Shown piece by piece: positions 27,064 through 35,259 of a stretch of 64,000 nucleotides of DNA. Origin of the DNA: Alkalihalobacillus trypoxylicola. Lineage in GTDB: Bacteria > Bacillota > Bacilli > Bacillales > Bacillaceae_D. Position numbers and translations under genes: made by a program. Numbering within the stretch: the first letter of the stretch is position 1; each line of letters begins with the position of its first letter. The DNA is taken from positions 1-64,000 of the forward strand of contig NZ_LTAO01000002.1 of the NCBI RefSeq assembly GCF_001590785.1. The letters are read 5' to 3'. The notes under the pieces are model-generated. The model was not told the DNA's origin. It ran no database searches and saw nothing but the letters and a program-made list of their open reading frames with translations.

Positions 27064-27909
27064 CTATTGGCAGCCTTGTTTTTCTGTTCTATATTTTCTA
27101 GGAGAAACGCCCTTTAGCTTTTTAAAAGTTTTAGAAAATAGTAAGGGATCTTCGTAACCGACAGCTCTAGAAATATCCCCAATTGAATGATGGGTGTCTC
27201 TTAATAATGAACAGGATTTATTGATTCGAAAATAAATTAAATACTCCTGTATGCTGCAATGAAATTGTGTTTTAAAAAGGGAGCATAAGTAACTACGGTT
27301 TAAGCCAATAGAATCGGCAATTCTACTTATTGTAATTTTATGGGAAAAATTTTGCTCAATAAATTCGACTACCTTTTGGACATAGAGACTTTTCGTATGT
27401 TTTCTAGTATCAGAATAAATGCTAGGTTCTGAAGGCTTGCTATCTCCTAATAATGAAAAAATAGAGTAGAGTGTACTTAATCCTTTAAGTTCTAATAAGG
27501 TGTGTTTCGAATGGGATAAAGATATGAATTGCTCAAATAAATGCAAAAGTTCGTTTTGATTTTGGTAAGCAAATACTGGCTGATAGGCTGACAAATTTAC
27601 TTGTGATAACAAAGTGTTAGCTTGTAAGCCGTTAAAGCCTAACCAATAATAACACCAAGGATTCTCCTCATTAGCTTGAATAAAAAACGGAATATTCGGA
27701 TAAATTAAAAAACCCTGACCTTTTTTTAGATGATAGGATTTATTATGAATCGTAAAAACCCCTTCTCCATCAGTCACAAAATATATTAGATAATAATGAC
27801 TAATAGCTGGGCCTTGAAAATGTTTTGGTGGACAATGCTTCTTTCCATATTGATTCACATATAAATCCAAATAGTTATTTTGATTTTGTATATATTCTGA
27901 AACTTGCAT
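27064..27909 (-). CDS. AraC-family transcriptional regulator
   Basis: About 281 residues from the ATG at 27909 (MQVSEYIQNQ). The longer reading frame to 28041 adds 44 unlikely residues. An N-terminal cupin-type ligand domain (~1-150, with YYLIYFVTDGEGVF) is followed by a C-terminal double helix-turn-helix (~175-275, ending PRKYR) with the AraC signature GYEDPLLFSKTFKKLKGVSPRKY. A cre site lies upstream. It is transcribed with the DUF624 gene. Likely targets are the pectate lyase, the uptake block, or both: an inference from position and from the shared cre sequence. Confidence 0.88.
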   Translation of the reverse strand: MQVSEYIQNQNNYLDLYVNQYGKKHCPPKHFQGPAISHYYLIYFVTDGEGVFTIHNKSYHLKKGQGFLIYPNIPFFIQANEENPWCYYWLGFNGLQANTLLSQVNLSAYQPVFAYQNQNELLHLFEQFISLSHSKHTLLELKGLSTLYSIFSLLGDSKPSEPSIYSDTRKHTKSLYVQKVVEFIEQNFSHKITISRIADSIGLNRSYLCSLFKTQFHCSIQEYLIYFRINKSCSLLRDTHHSIGDISRAVGYEDPLLFSKTFKKLKGVSPRKYRTEKQGCQ

Positions 27910-28045
27910 GAGAAAACACAGCCTTTCATAAAAAAAGTGCAAAACTTTGATAGACTGTTTCAACTGAGATGATGGCCAAAAAGGGCGGTTGTATTTTAGG
28001 ATATAAACCACTTTAACAAAGAAATTATACCATATATCCAACAGT

Positions 28046-28059
28046 TGTAAGCGCTTTAT
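28046..28059. promoter_or_regulatory. cre site upstream of the araC-type gene
   Basis: TGTAAGCGCTTTAT matches 12 of 14 positions of the cre consensus, 137 bp before the AraC-type start. The surrounding 18-mer TTGTAAGCGCTTTATTTT recurs exactly before the pectate lyase gene. Confidence 0.65.
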
Positions 28060-28177
28060 TTTATTTATTTATGAATGGTTCTTCCGTTTATATATATGTA
28101 ATCAATTTGGTTTCATGCCCCTATGGCAACCTAGAGTGTGAAGGAGGGAGGTTGAAGATTAAATGCGATTCTCGCTA

Positions 28178-28621
28178 TCATGTTTTAAATAATGTAAATA
28201 ATGTTTGTAGGTCTCGTTTATTGGTTAATAAATCTTCTAGAGTATATTTGTCTAGTACTTGTAAGAAGGCGTGAAGCGCCTCAGAGAGAATAGATTTTAA
28301 TTGGCAGGCTGAGCTAATGATGCATGTATTAATTTCTCTATCAAAACATTCAAGGATATAGAGGTTTTCAGTTTTTCTGACAACGGCTCCAATGTTAATT
28401 TTTTTTGGTTCTATCGCTAATTTAATACCACCGTTTTTTCCTCTTATCGTCTCGATGTAACCTAATTGACCAAGCTCATAAACTACCTTTCGCATGTGGT
28501 TTGTTGAAATTTTGTATATGGAGGATATTTGTTTAATACTTACTAAAGACTCATGATTAGACTGACTTCCTAAATAGATAAGGGTTCTGAGTGCATAATC
28601 GGAATAATTGGTTAAATGCAT
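28178..28621 (-). CDS. nsrR: NsrR, Rrf2-family nitric-oxide-sensing regulator
   Basis: A 147-residue Rrf2 protein with an N-terminal winged helix (DYALRTLIYLG, the NHMRKVVYELGQLGYIETIRGKNGG recognition region) and three cysteines at exactly 92, 100 and 106. These are the positions of the iron-sulfur ligands in B. subtilis NsrR. Loss of the cluster on NO exposure relieves repression of NO-detoxification genes. A strong AAGGGAGCG site precedes the ATG. No hmp or nitrite reductase gene is next to it, so its targets must be elsewhere. NsrR is the best match; another cluster-binding Rrf2 protein is unlikely given the cysteine spacing. Confidence 0.9.
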   Translation of the reverse strand: MHLTNYSDYALRTLIYLGSQSNHESLVSIKQISSIYKISTNHMRKVVYELGQLGYIETIRGKNGGIKLAIEPKKINIGAVVRKTENLYILECFDREINTCIISSACQLKSILSEALHAFLQVLDKYTLEDLLTNKRDLQTLFTLFKT

Positions 28622-28796
28622 GGAATCGCTCCCTTAAAATCATTTTATAAAATAAACATACCTCAACCAATGTCTTAAGATGTGAACGAACTGTGTCTTT
28701 ACACTATACTATAAGTTTTGAGAAAATAAATATGAATAGGACAGTTTACTAAAAACATCCCATGAAAATAGCGAATGAAAGGAAAGAAGTAACGAG

Positions 28797-29261
28797 ATGA
28801 ATGAACTATATTCCTTTAAAAAAATAGGTAATCATATAGAGCGAAACAATTATATCCCTTTTTTATCCATTGCTGACGAAAAAGAGGTGGTTATCTCATA
28901 TCTGAACAAGGGAGACTTATTTGAATTAAATCATCAGAAAGAAACGGTTGCAGTTGCTCTTTGTATGGTTGAAAAAGACTTCATAGAAATTAAAAATATA
29001 GCCGTAATACCTTCTTATCAGGGGCAAGGGGTAGGGAAATACTTTCTCACTATGTTAGAGCATTTTTATAAAGATAGGGGAGCTGAATATATGCATGTAG
29101 GAACGGCAAATTCAAGTATTAGCAATCTAGCATTTTATCAAAGAGCTGGGTATCGTATGCGAGAGATTCGAAAAGGGTTCTTTGAAAATTATCCAAATGA
29201 AATCTTTGAGAATGGAATAAAGGCAATGGATTTAATTATGCTTCATAAAACATTGGATTGA
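28797..29261 (+). CDS. GNAT-family N-acetyltransferase
   Basis: A 154-residue acetyl-CoA-dependent transferase. The acetyl-CoA pyrophosphate loop is visible in IAVIPSYQGQGVGKYFL (about 67-83), with the later beta-bulge region TANSSISNLAFYQRAGYRM. The substrate cannot be told. It is a single gene divergent from nsrR, with a GAAAGGAAAG site, followed by the terminator of the convergent pectate lyase gene. Confidence 0.88.
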   Translation: MNELYSFKKIGNHIERNNYIPFLSIADEKEVVISYLNKGDLFELNHQKETVAVALCMVEKDFIEIKNIAVIPSYQGQGVGKYFLTMLEHFYKDRGAEYMHVGTANSSISNLAFYQRAGYRMREIRKGFFENYPNEIFENGIKAMDLIMLHKTLD

Positions 29262-29312
29262 TTATAAAATAGTTGCTTTATGATTGAGGTCAATTTAACG
29301 AGGGTTTTTAAC

Positions 29313-29348
29313 AAAAAAAGATGCGATCCTTAAAGTTAAAGATCGCAT
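29313..29348 (-). terminator. Terminator of the pectate lyase gene
   Basis: ATGCGATC at 29321-29328 pairs with GATCGCAT at 29341-29348. On the minus strand the stem is followed by seven Ts. Confidence 0.85.
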
Positions 29349-29361
29349 GGTTATTTAGAAT

Positions 29362-30360
29362 TTAAGGAGATATAACATTCACTCCAGCATATTCTTGTAC
29401 GATATTTTTAACATTTTGGACTTCGTCTACTTGATACGAGTAAGGAGGTGTAAAATTAGTGGTTGAGGTTGTTGGCATGCTACCTGTGCTGTTTTCAAAT
29501 AGGTTATTAACTGCATTCCAATAGCCTGTCTGGTTGCTGTGCCAAAATCCTAGAGGGTTATGTGAATCTGCGAAATGGTTATTCTCTACCATAACCTCGG
29601 CACCCATTCTAGCATTGACTCCAGTATCTATTATTCCCTCAAAATAGTTATTGTATATATGAGCTTCTCCATAACGAATACTAGGCACCCTTGAATTTAA
29701 ATCTTTGAAATAATTATGGTGAAAGGTTACGGTTCTGTGATAATTATCACTATCAGAGCTACCCATTAGCATAGCTTTCCATCCATCATGAACATAGTTC
29801 CAAGAAAAGGTTACATAATCTACATTACGCTTAATGTCAAAGAGTCCATCATAATAATCCTTATGAACATCTAAGCTTGCATATAGTTCATTATGGTCAA
29901 CCCAGATGTGACTAGAAGGACCTTCAATACTTATGGCATCCTTATCACCAATGTTGACTTCATGTATAGTTAAATTTCTTATGATAACATTGTGAGCTCT
30001 CCAGACTTTAATGCCGATACCGTCTAGACGACCGTTATTTCCAACTCCTAGAAGCGATACATCTGAGACGTCTTTAATATCAATTTTGTTTGCAGGAGTG
30101 TTAGAAGGAGTAATCGTTCCATTAATGTATATGGTTAATGGGGTATTGTCATCTTTGTTTTTTAATGCGTTAACCAACTCTTCACCTGTTGTGACGGTCA
30201 CCACATCTCCTCCAGCACCACCAGTTGTTCCACCAGCTAGTGTTGCATAACCTTGCATAGAGAAATTCGGGGAATTTGCAAATGAAACATTACTATCAGT
30301 GAATAAAACAGAAAGAAGAATCGCAGTCAACATGAACAGGCCAACACCTAACTTTTTCAC
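29362..30360 (-). CDS. Secreted pectate lyase, polysaccharide lyase family 1
   Basis: A 332-residue secreted enzyme that splits polygalacturonate by beta-elimination. The signal peptide (residues 1-29, FA-NS cleavage) is followed by the right-handed beta-helix of family PL1: [12 protein letters not shown] with the DGLFDIKR calcium-site region, [21 protein letters not shown], and [32 protein letters not shown] with the catalytic Arg region. Length suits a compact single-domain lyase. A cre site lies 40 bp upstream, and the AraC regulator shares that site. The oligogalacturonide importer is not evident next to it. Confidence 0.93.
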   Translation of the reverse strand: MKKLGVGLFMLTAILLSVLFTDSNVSFANSPNFSMQGYATLAGGTTGGAGGDVVTVTTGEELVNALKNKDDNTPLTIYINGTITPSNTPANKIDIKDVSDVSLLGVGNNGRLDGIGIKVWRAHNVIIRNLTIHEVNIGDKDAISIEGPSSHIWVDHNELYASLDVHKDYYDGLFDIKRNVDYVTFSWNYVHDGWKAMLMGSSDSDNYHRTVTFHHNYFKDLNSRVPSIRYGEAHIYNNYFEGIIDTGVNARMGAEVMVENNHFADSHNPLGFWHSNQTGYWNAVNNLFENSTGSMPTTSTTNFTPPYSYQVDEVQNVKNIVQEYAGVNVISP

Positions 30361-30399
30361 AAGCCTCAGCTCCTCTTAAAATTTTTTATACCACTAAAA

Positions 30400-30413
30400 A
30401 TAAAGCGCTTACA
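30400..30413. promoter_or_regulatory. cre site upstream of the pectate lyase gene
   Basis: On the minus strand TGTAAGCGCTTTAT, 12 of 14 with the cre consensus, sits 40 bp before the start codon. Identical over 18 bp to the site before the araC-type gene. The rest of the gap to 30709 is AT-rich. A TATAAT at 30635-30640 has no good -35 partner. Confidence 0.7.
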
Positions 30414-30709
30414 AAACTCACCTCCTTCTTAATACATTCATCATAAAAGGATAGGAAGAAGATGTAAATATACTATTTGGATATATTTTATAAATTTCCA
30501 AAAAATATAAATTATACCTATAACAACGTTTTCTTTCTAGATAAATAGTCCTTTTTATGAACATTATCAGGAGGATTTATTATACCAATCTTAGTAAAGA
30601 TAGTTGTAATAGTTAGAAATGAGTCTAATCTCTTTATAATCTGATAGCCTGTGGTAAACTTATTTGTGAGAAAGCTCGTAGTAGCTGTTTAAGTAAAGGA
30701 GTTTAATCA

Positions 30710-31378
30710 ATGACCAATGAAAAAGGCAATCATGAAAAACGAGTATTGATTATGGTTTCTGTTGAGGCAGAGAGGGAAATAATAAAGCAAGCCATAGAAG
30801 ATATACCTTATATAGATATTGAGGTTATGGGCGTTGGACCAGCTAACGCAGCAGCCAATACGACAAAAAAGTTGATAAAAAGTAAGTATGATCTCGTCAT
30901 AAATGCAGGTATCGCTGGTGGTTTCCAAGGAAGGGCAGACATAGGGTCCATTGTTATTGCAACTGAAATACAAGCAGCAGATTTAGGCTCCGAATCACCA
31001 GAAGGCTTTTTAAAGCTTGAAGAATTAGGATTAGGTCAGTCGAAAATCATGAGCGAAGTTGAAATCGCAAAGAAATGGGCAGCTCACCTCGAAAAACATT
31101 CACTACCTGTTCATATAGGGCCTATCTTGACTTTAAATACCGTTACGGGAACTGAGGCGACTACATATGCCTTAAAGGAGCGTCTTCCGGAGGCAAAGGC
31201 AGAAGCGATGGAAGGTTTTGGAGTAGCGACAGCAGCTAAATTGTTTAATGTTCCTGTTATAGAAATTAGGGCTATTTCTAATATCATTGGACCGAGAAAT
31301 AAGGATGCTTGGAAAATAAAAGAAGCATTAAACCAGTTGAAAAATGCTTTTGCCGTTATAGAGGAGGTATTATCATGA
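30710..31378 (+). CDS. mqnB: Futalosine hydrolase
   Basis: A 222-residue nucleosidase that releases hypoxanthine from futalosine in the futalosine pathway to menaquinone. It has the MTAN/purine nucleosidase fold: MGVGPANAAANTTKKL, VINAGIAGGFQG and AEAMEGFGVATAAKLFNVPVIEIRAISN with the nucleoside-binding Glu region. Identification rests on these motifs together with overlap with mqnD: its TGA shares ATGA with the mqnD start. The presence of mqnBD implies the futalosine route in this organism. Confidence 0.9.
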   Translation: MTNEKGNHEKRVLIMVSVEAEREIIKQAIEDIPYIDIEVMGVGPANAAANTTKKLIKSKYDLVINAGIAGGFQGRADIGSIVIATEIQAADLGSESPEGFLKLEELGLGQSKIMSEVEIAKKWAAHLEKHSLPVHIGPILTLNTVTGTEATTYALKERLPEAKAEAMEGFGVATAAKLFNVPVIEIRAISNIIGPRNKDAWKIKEALNQLKNAFAVIEEVLS

Positions 31379-32211
31379 CCAAAATTGCTTTTTCCCCATG
31401 CCCGAATGATACATTTGTTTTTCATGCAGCCGTTCATGGGTTAATAGAGGATGCACCTAAATTAGAGGTAACCTATGCCGATATAGATAAAACAAATTAT
31501 TGGGCTGCTAAGGAAGAGGGGCCTGAAATTATGAAAATATCATTTGCTGCCTTACCGTGGGTTCTCTCCAATTACCAATTAATTCCTTGTGGAGGCGCGC
31601 TAGGGCGTGGCTGTGGACCTTTAGTTCTAACGAAAAATAAAATAAAAGATGCAACAGCTCTAACCGGTAAAAAAGTAGCCGTTCCAAGTGATCGCTCGAC
31701 CGCTTATTTACTTTTTCGTTTATGGGCACAACAGAAAATCCCAGGTGGTTTAGGGGAAATTGTAGTGATGCCTTTTGAAGAAATAATGCCAGCCGTTCAA
31801 AAAGGTGAAATTGCAGCAGGTTTGGTTATTCATGAAGCCCGTTTTACTTACGAGCAATATCAACTTCATCTCGTTTCAGATTTAGGTAGCTGGTGGGAAG
31901 AGGATACAGGATTGCCGATACCTTTAGGAGTAATTATCGCCAAAAGAGAATTAGATGGTGATAAAATCGCGAAATGGATTCAGGATTCTGTTCATTTCGC
32001 TTGGAAACATCCGGAATTATCTAAGAGCTATATAATGGAGCATGCGCAGGAGCTTTCAGAAGAGGTTGCTGCCTCTCATATTGATTTATATGTGAATCAA
32101 TATACGGCCGATTTAGGTAACGATGGTTTTGAAGCGATTGAATCCCTATTAGGAAGAGCTATGAAGGAAGGGCTAGTTCCTGATTTTGATTTAAAGTTAT
32201 TAAGAAAATAA
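31375..32211 (+). CDS. mqnD: 1,4-dihydroxy-6-naphthoate synthase
   Basis: A 278-residue enzyme that converts cyclic de-hypoxanthinyl futalosine to 1,4-dihydroxy-6-naphthoate. The periplasmic-binding-protein-like fold begins MTKIAFSPCPNDTFVFHAAVHG and contains GRGCGPLVL and AVPSDRSTAYLLFRLW. The start is the ATG at 31375, 5-6 nt after GAGGAGG, overlapping the mqnB stop; a longer frame from 31309 runs through mqnB. The pair forms a two-gene operon. Later pathway enzymes (mqnA, mqnC, mqnE) are not in the window. Confidence 0.93.
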   Translation: MTKIAFSPCPNDTFVFHAAVHGLIEDAPKLEVTYADIDKTNYWAAKEEGPEIMKISFAALPWVLSNYQLIPCGGALGRGCGPLVLTKNKIKDATALTGKKVAVPSDRSTAYLLFRLWAQQKIPGGLGEIVVMPFEEIMPAVQKGEIAAGLVIHEARFTYEQYQLHLVSDLGSWWEEDTGLPIPLGVIIAKRELDGDKIAKWIQDSVHFAWKHPELSKSYIMEHAQELSEEVAASHIDLYVNQYTADLGNDGFEAIESLLGRAMKEGLVPDFDLKLLRK

Positions 32212-32236
32212 ATTTTTACATGTGTAATAGAAAAAC

Positions 32237-32273
32237 AAAAGCGGAGGGCTTTGAGAATGCCTTCCGCTTTTTT
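32237..32273. terminator. Bidirectional terminator between mqnD and pncB
   Basis: AAAAGCGGAGGGC pairs with GCCTTCCGCTTTTTT across a 9-nt loop. A-rich on the left and T-rich on the right, it serves both convergent genes. Confidence 0.85.
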
Positions 32274-32279
32274 ATAGAA

Positions 32280-33743
32280 TCAAGACTGTAAAGAGTCCAC
32301 CTTTTCTTTAATGAAACGAATATTGTCCATCTTATTTTGGTAACAAGCCTCACTTAAATCAACTGGATATTCTTCAGGATGCAGTGTTCTTTTATACTCA
32401 TCCCACAGGAGCTGTAGCTGAGATTGTGCATATTCTTTAATAGACTGTAAATCAGGCTTTTCATAGAGGAGCTCACCATTTTCGAAGATGATCTCTTGCA
32501 AATCTATTGCTTCAAAGTGTCGAACATGCTTGCTTAAAAACGTATGAACAGGGTGGAACATATGAAGGTTTTCTTCTTCATTAGGGTTTTCATGATCAAG
32601 AGCGATGTAATCTCCCTCAGATTTCTGTGTATAGCGATTAATAATTCGATAAACACGTTTTAAACCTGGAGTCGTTACTTTTTCTGGGTTCCCACTAATC
32701 TTAATCGTATCGACCATTTCCTTATGTTCATTTTCAATAGACACAAGCTTGTATACGGCACCAAGTGCTGGTTGGTCATACGCAGTAATTAACTTGGTGC
32801 CAATTCCCCATATGTCAATTTTAGCACCCTGCTGTTTGAGGTTAATAATGGTCGATTCATCTAAATCATTAGAGGCGACAATTTTTACGTCAGGAAATCC
32901 TGCTTCGTCCAACATGATTCTAACTTTTTTAGATAGGAATGCTAAATCCCCACTATCTAATCGTACTCCTCTAAAATTAATTTTATCACCAAGCTCTTTA
33001 GCAACCTTGATAGCGTTCGGAACTCCTGATTTTAAGGTGTTGTATGTATCAACTAAAAATACACAATTTTTGTGACGCTCTGCATATTTGTGAAAAGCAA
33101 TATACTCATCTCTATAAGCTTGAATCATAGAATGAGCATGTGTCCCTGCAAGTGGAATATTAAACATTTTACCTGCTCTTACATTAGAGGTAGCGTCAAA
33201 ACCACCAATAATCGCAGCTCTTGTACCCCAAACCGCAGCATCCATTTCTTGAGCCCGTCTTGTGCCGAATTCCATAACCGTTTCATCACCTAAAAGGTGT
33301 TTGATTCTGGCAGCCTTAGTCGCGATAAGTGTTTGGTAATTAATAATATTTAAGATAGCTGTTTCAATGAGCTGTGCCTCTACGAGAGGTGCTTCAATAC
33401 GTAGTAATGGCTCATTACCAAATACAACCTCGCCTTCCTTCATCGACCTCACTGTGCCAGTAAAAGTAATCGTTTTTAAATAGTTTAAAAAATCTTCTTT
33501 GTATCCTTGTTCTTTCAAATAGTCAATATCTGTATTGGTAAAGTGAAAATGGTTTAAGTAATGAATAACCTTTTCTAAGCCAGCAAAAATCGCAAAGCCG
33601 TTTCCAAAGGGGAGCTTTCGAAAAAATAGCTCAAAAACCGCTTTTTTCTCATGAATCCCATCTGCCCAATAGGTTTCGGCCATGTTTATTTGATACAAAT
33701 CTGTGTGCAAAGCTAAACTGTCATCTCGATATTCCTTAATCAT
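32280..33743 (-). CDS. pncB: Nicotinate phosphoribosyltransferase
   Basis: A 487-residue cytoplasmic enzyme that joins nicotinate to PRPP to give nicotinate mononucleotide for NAD salvage. The start is the ATG at 33743 (MIKEYRDDSLALHTDLYQ), close behind GGAGG, not the longer frame to 33776. Family blocks: AVFELFFRKLPFGNGFAIFAGL, MEFGTRRAQ, GTHAHSMIQAY, RLDSGDLAFLSKK. It follows the nicotinamidase gene by 75 nt on the same strand, so the two adjacent steps of salvage are probably co-transcribed. Confidence 0.94.
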   Translation of the reverse strand: MIKEYRDDSLALHTDLYQINMAETYWADGIHEKKAVFELFFRKLPFGNGFAIFAGLEKVIHYLNHFHFTNTDIDYLKEQGYKEDFLNYLKTITFTGTVRSMKEGEVVFGNEPLLRIEAPLVEAQLIETAILNIINYQTLIATKAARIKHLLGDETVMEFGTRRAQEMDAAVWGTRAAIIGGFDATSNVRAGKMFNIPLAGTHAHSMIQAYRDEYIAFHKYAERHKNCVFLVDTYNTLKSGVPNAIKVAKELGDKINFRGVRLDSGDLAFLSKKVRIMLDEAGFPDVKIVASNDLDESTIINLKQQGAKIDIWGIGTKLITAYDQPALGAVYKLVSIENEHKEMVDTIKISGNPEKVTTPGLKRVYRIINRYTQKSEGDYIALDHENPNEEENLHMFHPVHTFLSKHVRHFEAIDLQEIIFENGELLYEKPDLQSIKEYAQSQLQLLWDEYKRTLHPEEYPVDLSEACYQNKMDNIRFIKEKVDSLQS

Positions 33744-33818
33744 AATAAACCTCCAGAAGTTAAATACAAATTTCATGATGATAACCTTTTGTCATTACTA
33801 AATGGATGTAATGATTCG

Positions 33819-34376
33819 TTAGATTGTTTTTATTGAAGCACCAAGGCTATTTTTGAAGTGTCTTAAAGCCCAGGCATGACCGTCTGAATCAAAGCTAGCA
33901 ACGGCATTATCATAAATCACGATTTCAAAACCTTTGTTGTATGCATCTATTGCAGTATGAAGCACGCAAATATCAGTACATACTCCTACTAGGTGAAGTT
34001 GAGTCACTCCATTTGCCCGTAATTTTAACTCCAGATCAGTACCCACAAATGAAGAATATCTTGTTTTGTCCATCCAATTTACGTGAGGAAGCTGCTCGGA
34101 TTGTTTATATAATTCTGAAAGACCTCCGTATAATTCTCTACCTTCTGTGCCAACTATATTATGAGCAGGGAAGAGCTTAGTCTCGGGATGTAATGGATCA
34201 TTTTCATAATGAGTATCAACAGCAAAGATAGTAAGGTGACCTTGCTCGATAAAAGTGTTGGAAATGCTAATTAGCTTTTCTTCTATTAATTGTCCGGGCT
34301 CTCCACAGGTTAGAGCACCATTAGAAGCAACAAAATCAACGGTATAATCAATAATAATAAGAGCTTTTTTTGACAA
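33819..34376 (-). CDS. pncA: Nicotinamidase, isochorismatase-like hydrolase
   Basis: A 185-residue cysteine hydrolase that turns nicotinamide into nicotinate. The catalytic triad is in place: D10 (IIDYTVDF), K104 and C137 in GVCTDICVLHTA. The metal-site DTHYENDPLHPE segment follows strand two as in PncA, which favours nicotinamidase over other isochorismatase-like enzymes. The product feeds PncB encoded directly downstream. An AAGGGGG site lies before the ATG. Confidence 0.88.
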   Translation of the reverse strand: MSKKALIIIDYTVDFVASNGALTCGEPGQLIEEKLISISNTFIEQGHLTIFAVDTHYENDPLHPETKLFPAHNIVGTEGRELYGGLSELYKQSEQLPHVNWMDKTRYSSFVGTDLELKLRANGVTQLHLVGVCTDICVLHTAIDAYNKGFEIVIYDNAVASFDSDGHAWALRHFKNSLGASIKTI

Positions 34377-34584
34377 GATGAATACCCCCTTATTGTATAC
34401 TTAATTCTTTCTTTTATTATAAACTCTTTTTTATTTTAAAAAAAGTCAGAGTTCCTTCGGTTTAAATGAGACTGCCGGTGAAAATGAAAAGATATTAATC
34501 GAACCAATTATGAACGATTTTTTTATTTAATAAAAACGGGCAGTTAGAAATGTTTGGCTAAGGAATATAGACTCATACATTCAT

Positions 34585-34632
34585 TTGACAGAATAAAAAT
34601 TAGTCGTTATTATAGGGGTACAGGGTATAAGT
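34585..34632 (+). promoter_or_regulatory. Promoter of the copper operon with candidate CsoR operator
   Basis: TTGACA at 34585-34590, a 17-nt spacer and TATTAT at 34608-34613 form a near-consensus sigma-A promoter. A G-rich block ATAGGGGTACAGGGTAT directly after it covers the likely start point. On the other strand it reads as repeated TACCC boxes, which resembles GC-rich CsoR operators in an AT-rich background. The promoter is strong evidence; the operator is inferred. Confidence 0.65.
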
Positions 34633-34655
34633 ATAAGGTTTAGGAGTGTGTTGCA

Positions 34656-34946
34656 ATGAATCATAATACTGATAAAAAAACGAAACAACCGAATAAACAG
34701 CAACTATTAAACCGATTAAAACGTATTGAAGGGCAGGTACGCGGTGTTCATAGTATGATCGAGAATGATCGTTATTGTGTAGATATTTTAAATCAAATCG
34801 CTGCCATTCAAGCTGCCATGAATAAAGTTTCTCTCGCTTTAACAGAGGATCATACCCATCATTGTGTTTCAAAAGCTATAAAAGAAGGCAATGGTGAGGA
34901 AGCGATTGATGAATTAATGGATGTTTTGAAAAGGATGCTCAAATAA
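34656..34946 (+). CDS. csoR: CsoR-family copper-sensing repressor
   Basis: A 96-residue all-helical DUF156 repressor. The copper(I) ligands Cys-His-Cys are visible in NDRYCVDIL and HTHHCVSKAI, and the DNA-contact start NRLKRIEGQVRGVHSMIEND is typical. Binding Cu(I) releases the operator and induces copZ-copA. It is the first gene of the operon, 18 nt from copZ, behind a strong promoter. Ni- or formaldehyde-sensing relatives have other ligand sets, so copper is the best reading. Confidence 0.92.
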   Translation: MNHNTDKKTKQPNKQQLLNRLKRIEGQVRGVHSMIENDRYCVDILNQIAAIQAAMNKVSLALTEDHTHHCVSKAIKEGNGEEAIDELMDVLKRMLK

Positions 34947-34963
34947 TAAGGAGGTTTTTTAAG

Positions 34964-35167
34964 ATGAAAGAAGTAATTAAAGTAGAAGGCATGTCTTGTG
35001 GACATTGCGTAAAAGCGATAGAAGAGAATGTAGGAGAGTTAAAAGGAGTTTCAGCTGTTACCGTTGATTTATCAAGCGGTAAAGTAGAAATTCAGTTTAA
35101 TGCTGATCAAGTATCTTTATCAGATATTGAAAAAACCATTGAAGAACAAGGTTATGAAGTGAAATAA
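34964..35167 (+). CDS. copZ: Copper chaperone CopZ
   Basis: A 67-residue single heavy-metal-associated domain with the Cu(I) site MSCGHC in VEGMSCGHCVKAIEENVGEL. The ferredoxin-like fold length is exact. It hands Cu(I) to CopA and modulates CsoR. A strong AAGGAGG site precedes it, and a hairpin with T-run follows, which may lower copA expression relative to the chaperone. Confidence 0.94.
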   Translation: MKEVIKVEGMSCGHCVKAIEENVGELKGVSAVTVDLSSGKVEIQFNADQVSLSDIEKTIEEQGYEVK

Positions 35168-35183
35168 TTTTGCTTGAAAGAGA

Positions 35184-35226
35184 GGCTTTAGAATTCAGTG
35201 AACTAGAATGGCTAAAGCCCTTTTTT
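35184..35226 (+). terminator. Intra-operon terminator between copZ and copA
   Basis: GGCTTTAG (35184-35191) pairs with CTAAAGCC (35212-35219), with an inner AATTC/AGAAT stem, then six Ts. It is probably leaky, setting the copZ:copA ratio. Confidence 0.8.
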
Positions 35227-35259
35227 ATTCTGATTTTGTAAGGATCCGGAGGTGAGAAT

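Noticed and set aside
27910-28041. 44-residue N-terminal extension of the AraC regulator
   Set aside because: It lacks family similarity and a ribosome binding site; AraC-type sensor domains begin near the ATG at 27909.
31309-31374. N-terminal extension of mqnD
   Set aside because: It runs through the mqnB coding sequence in another frame. The ATG at 31375 has GAGGAGG before it and opens with the conserved family start.
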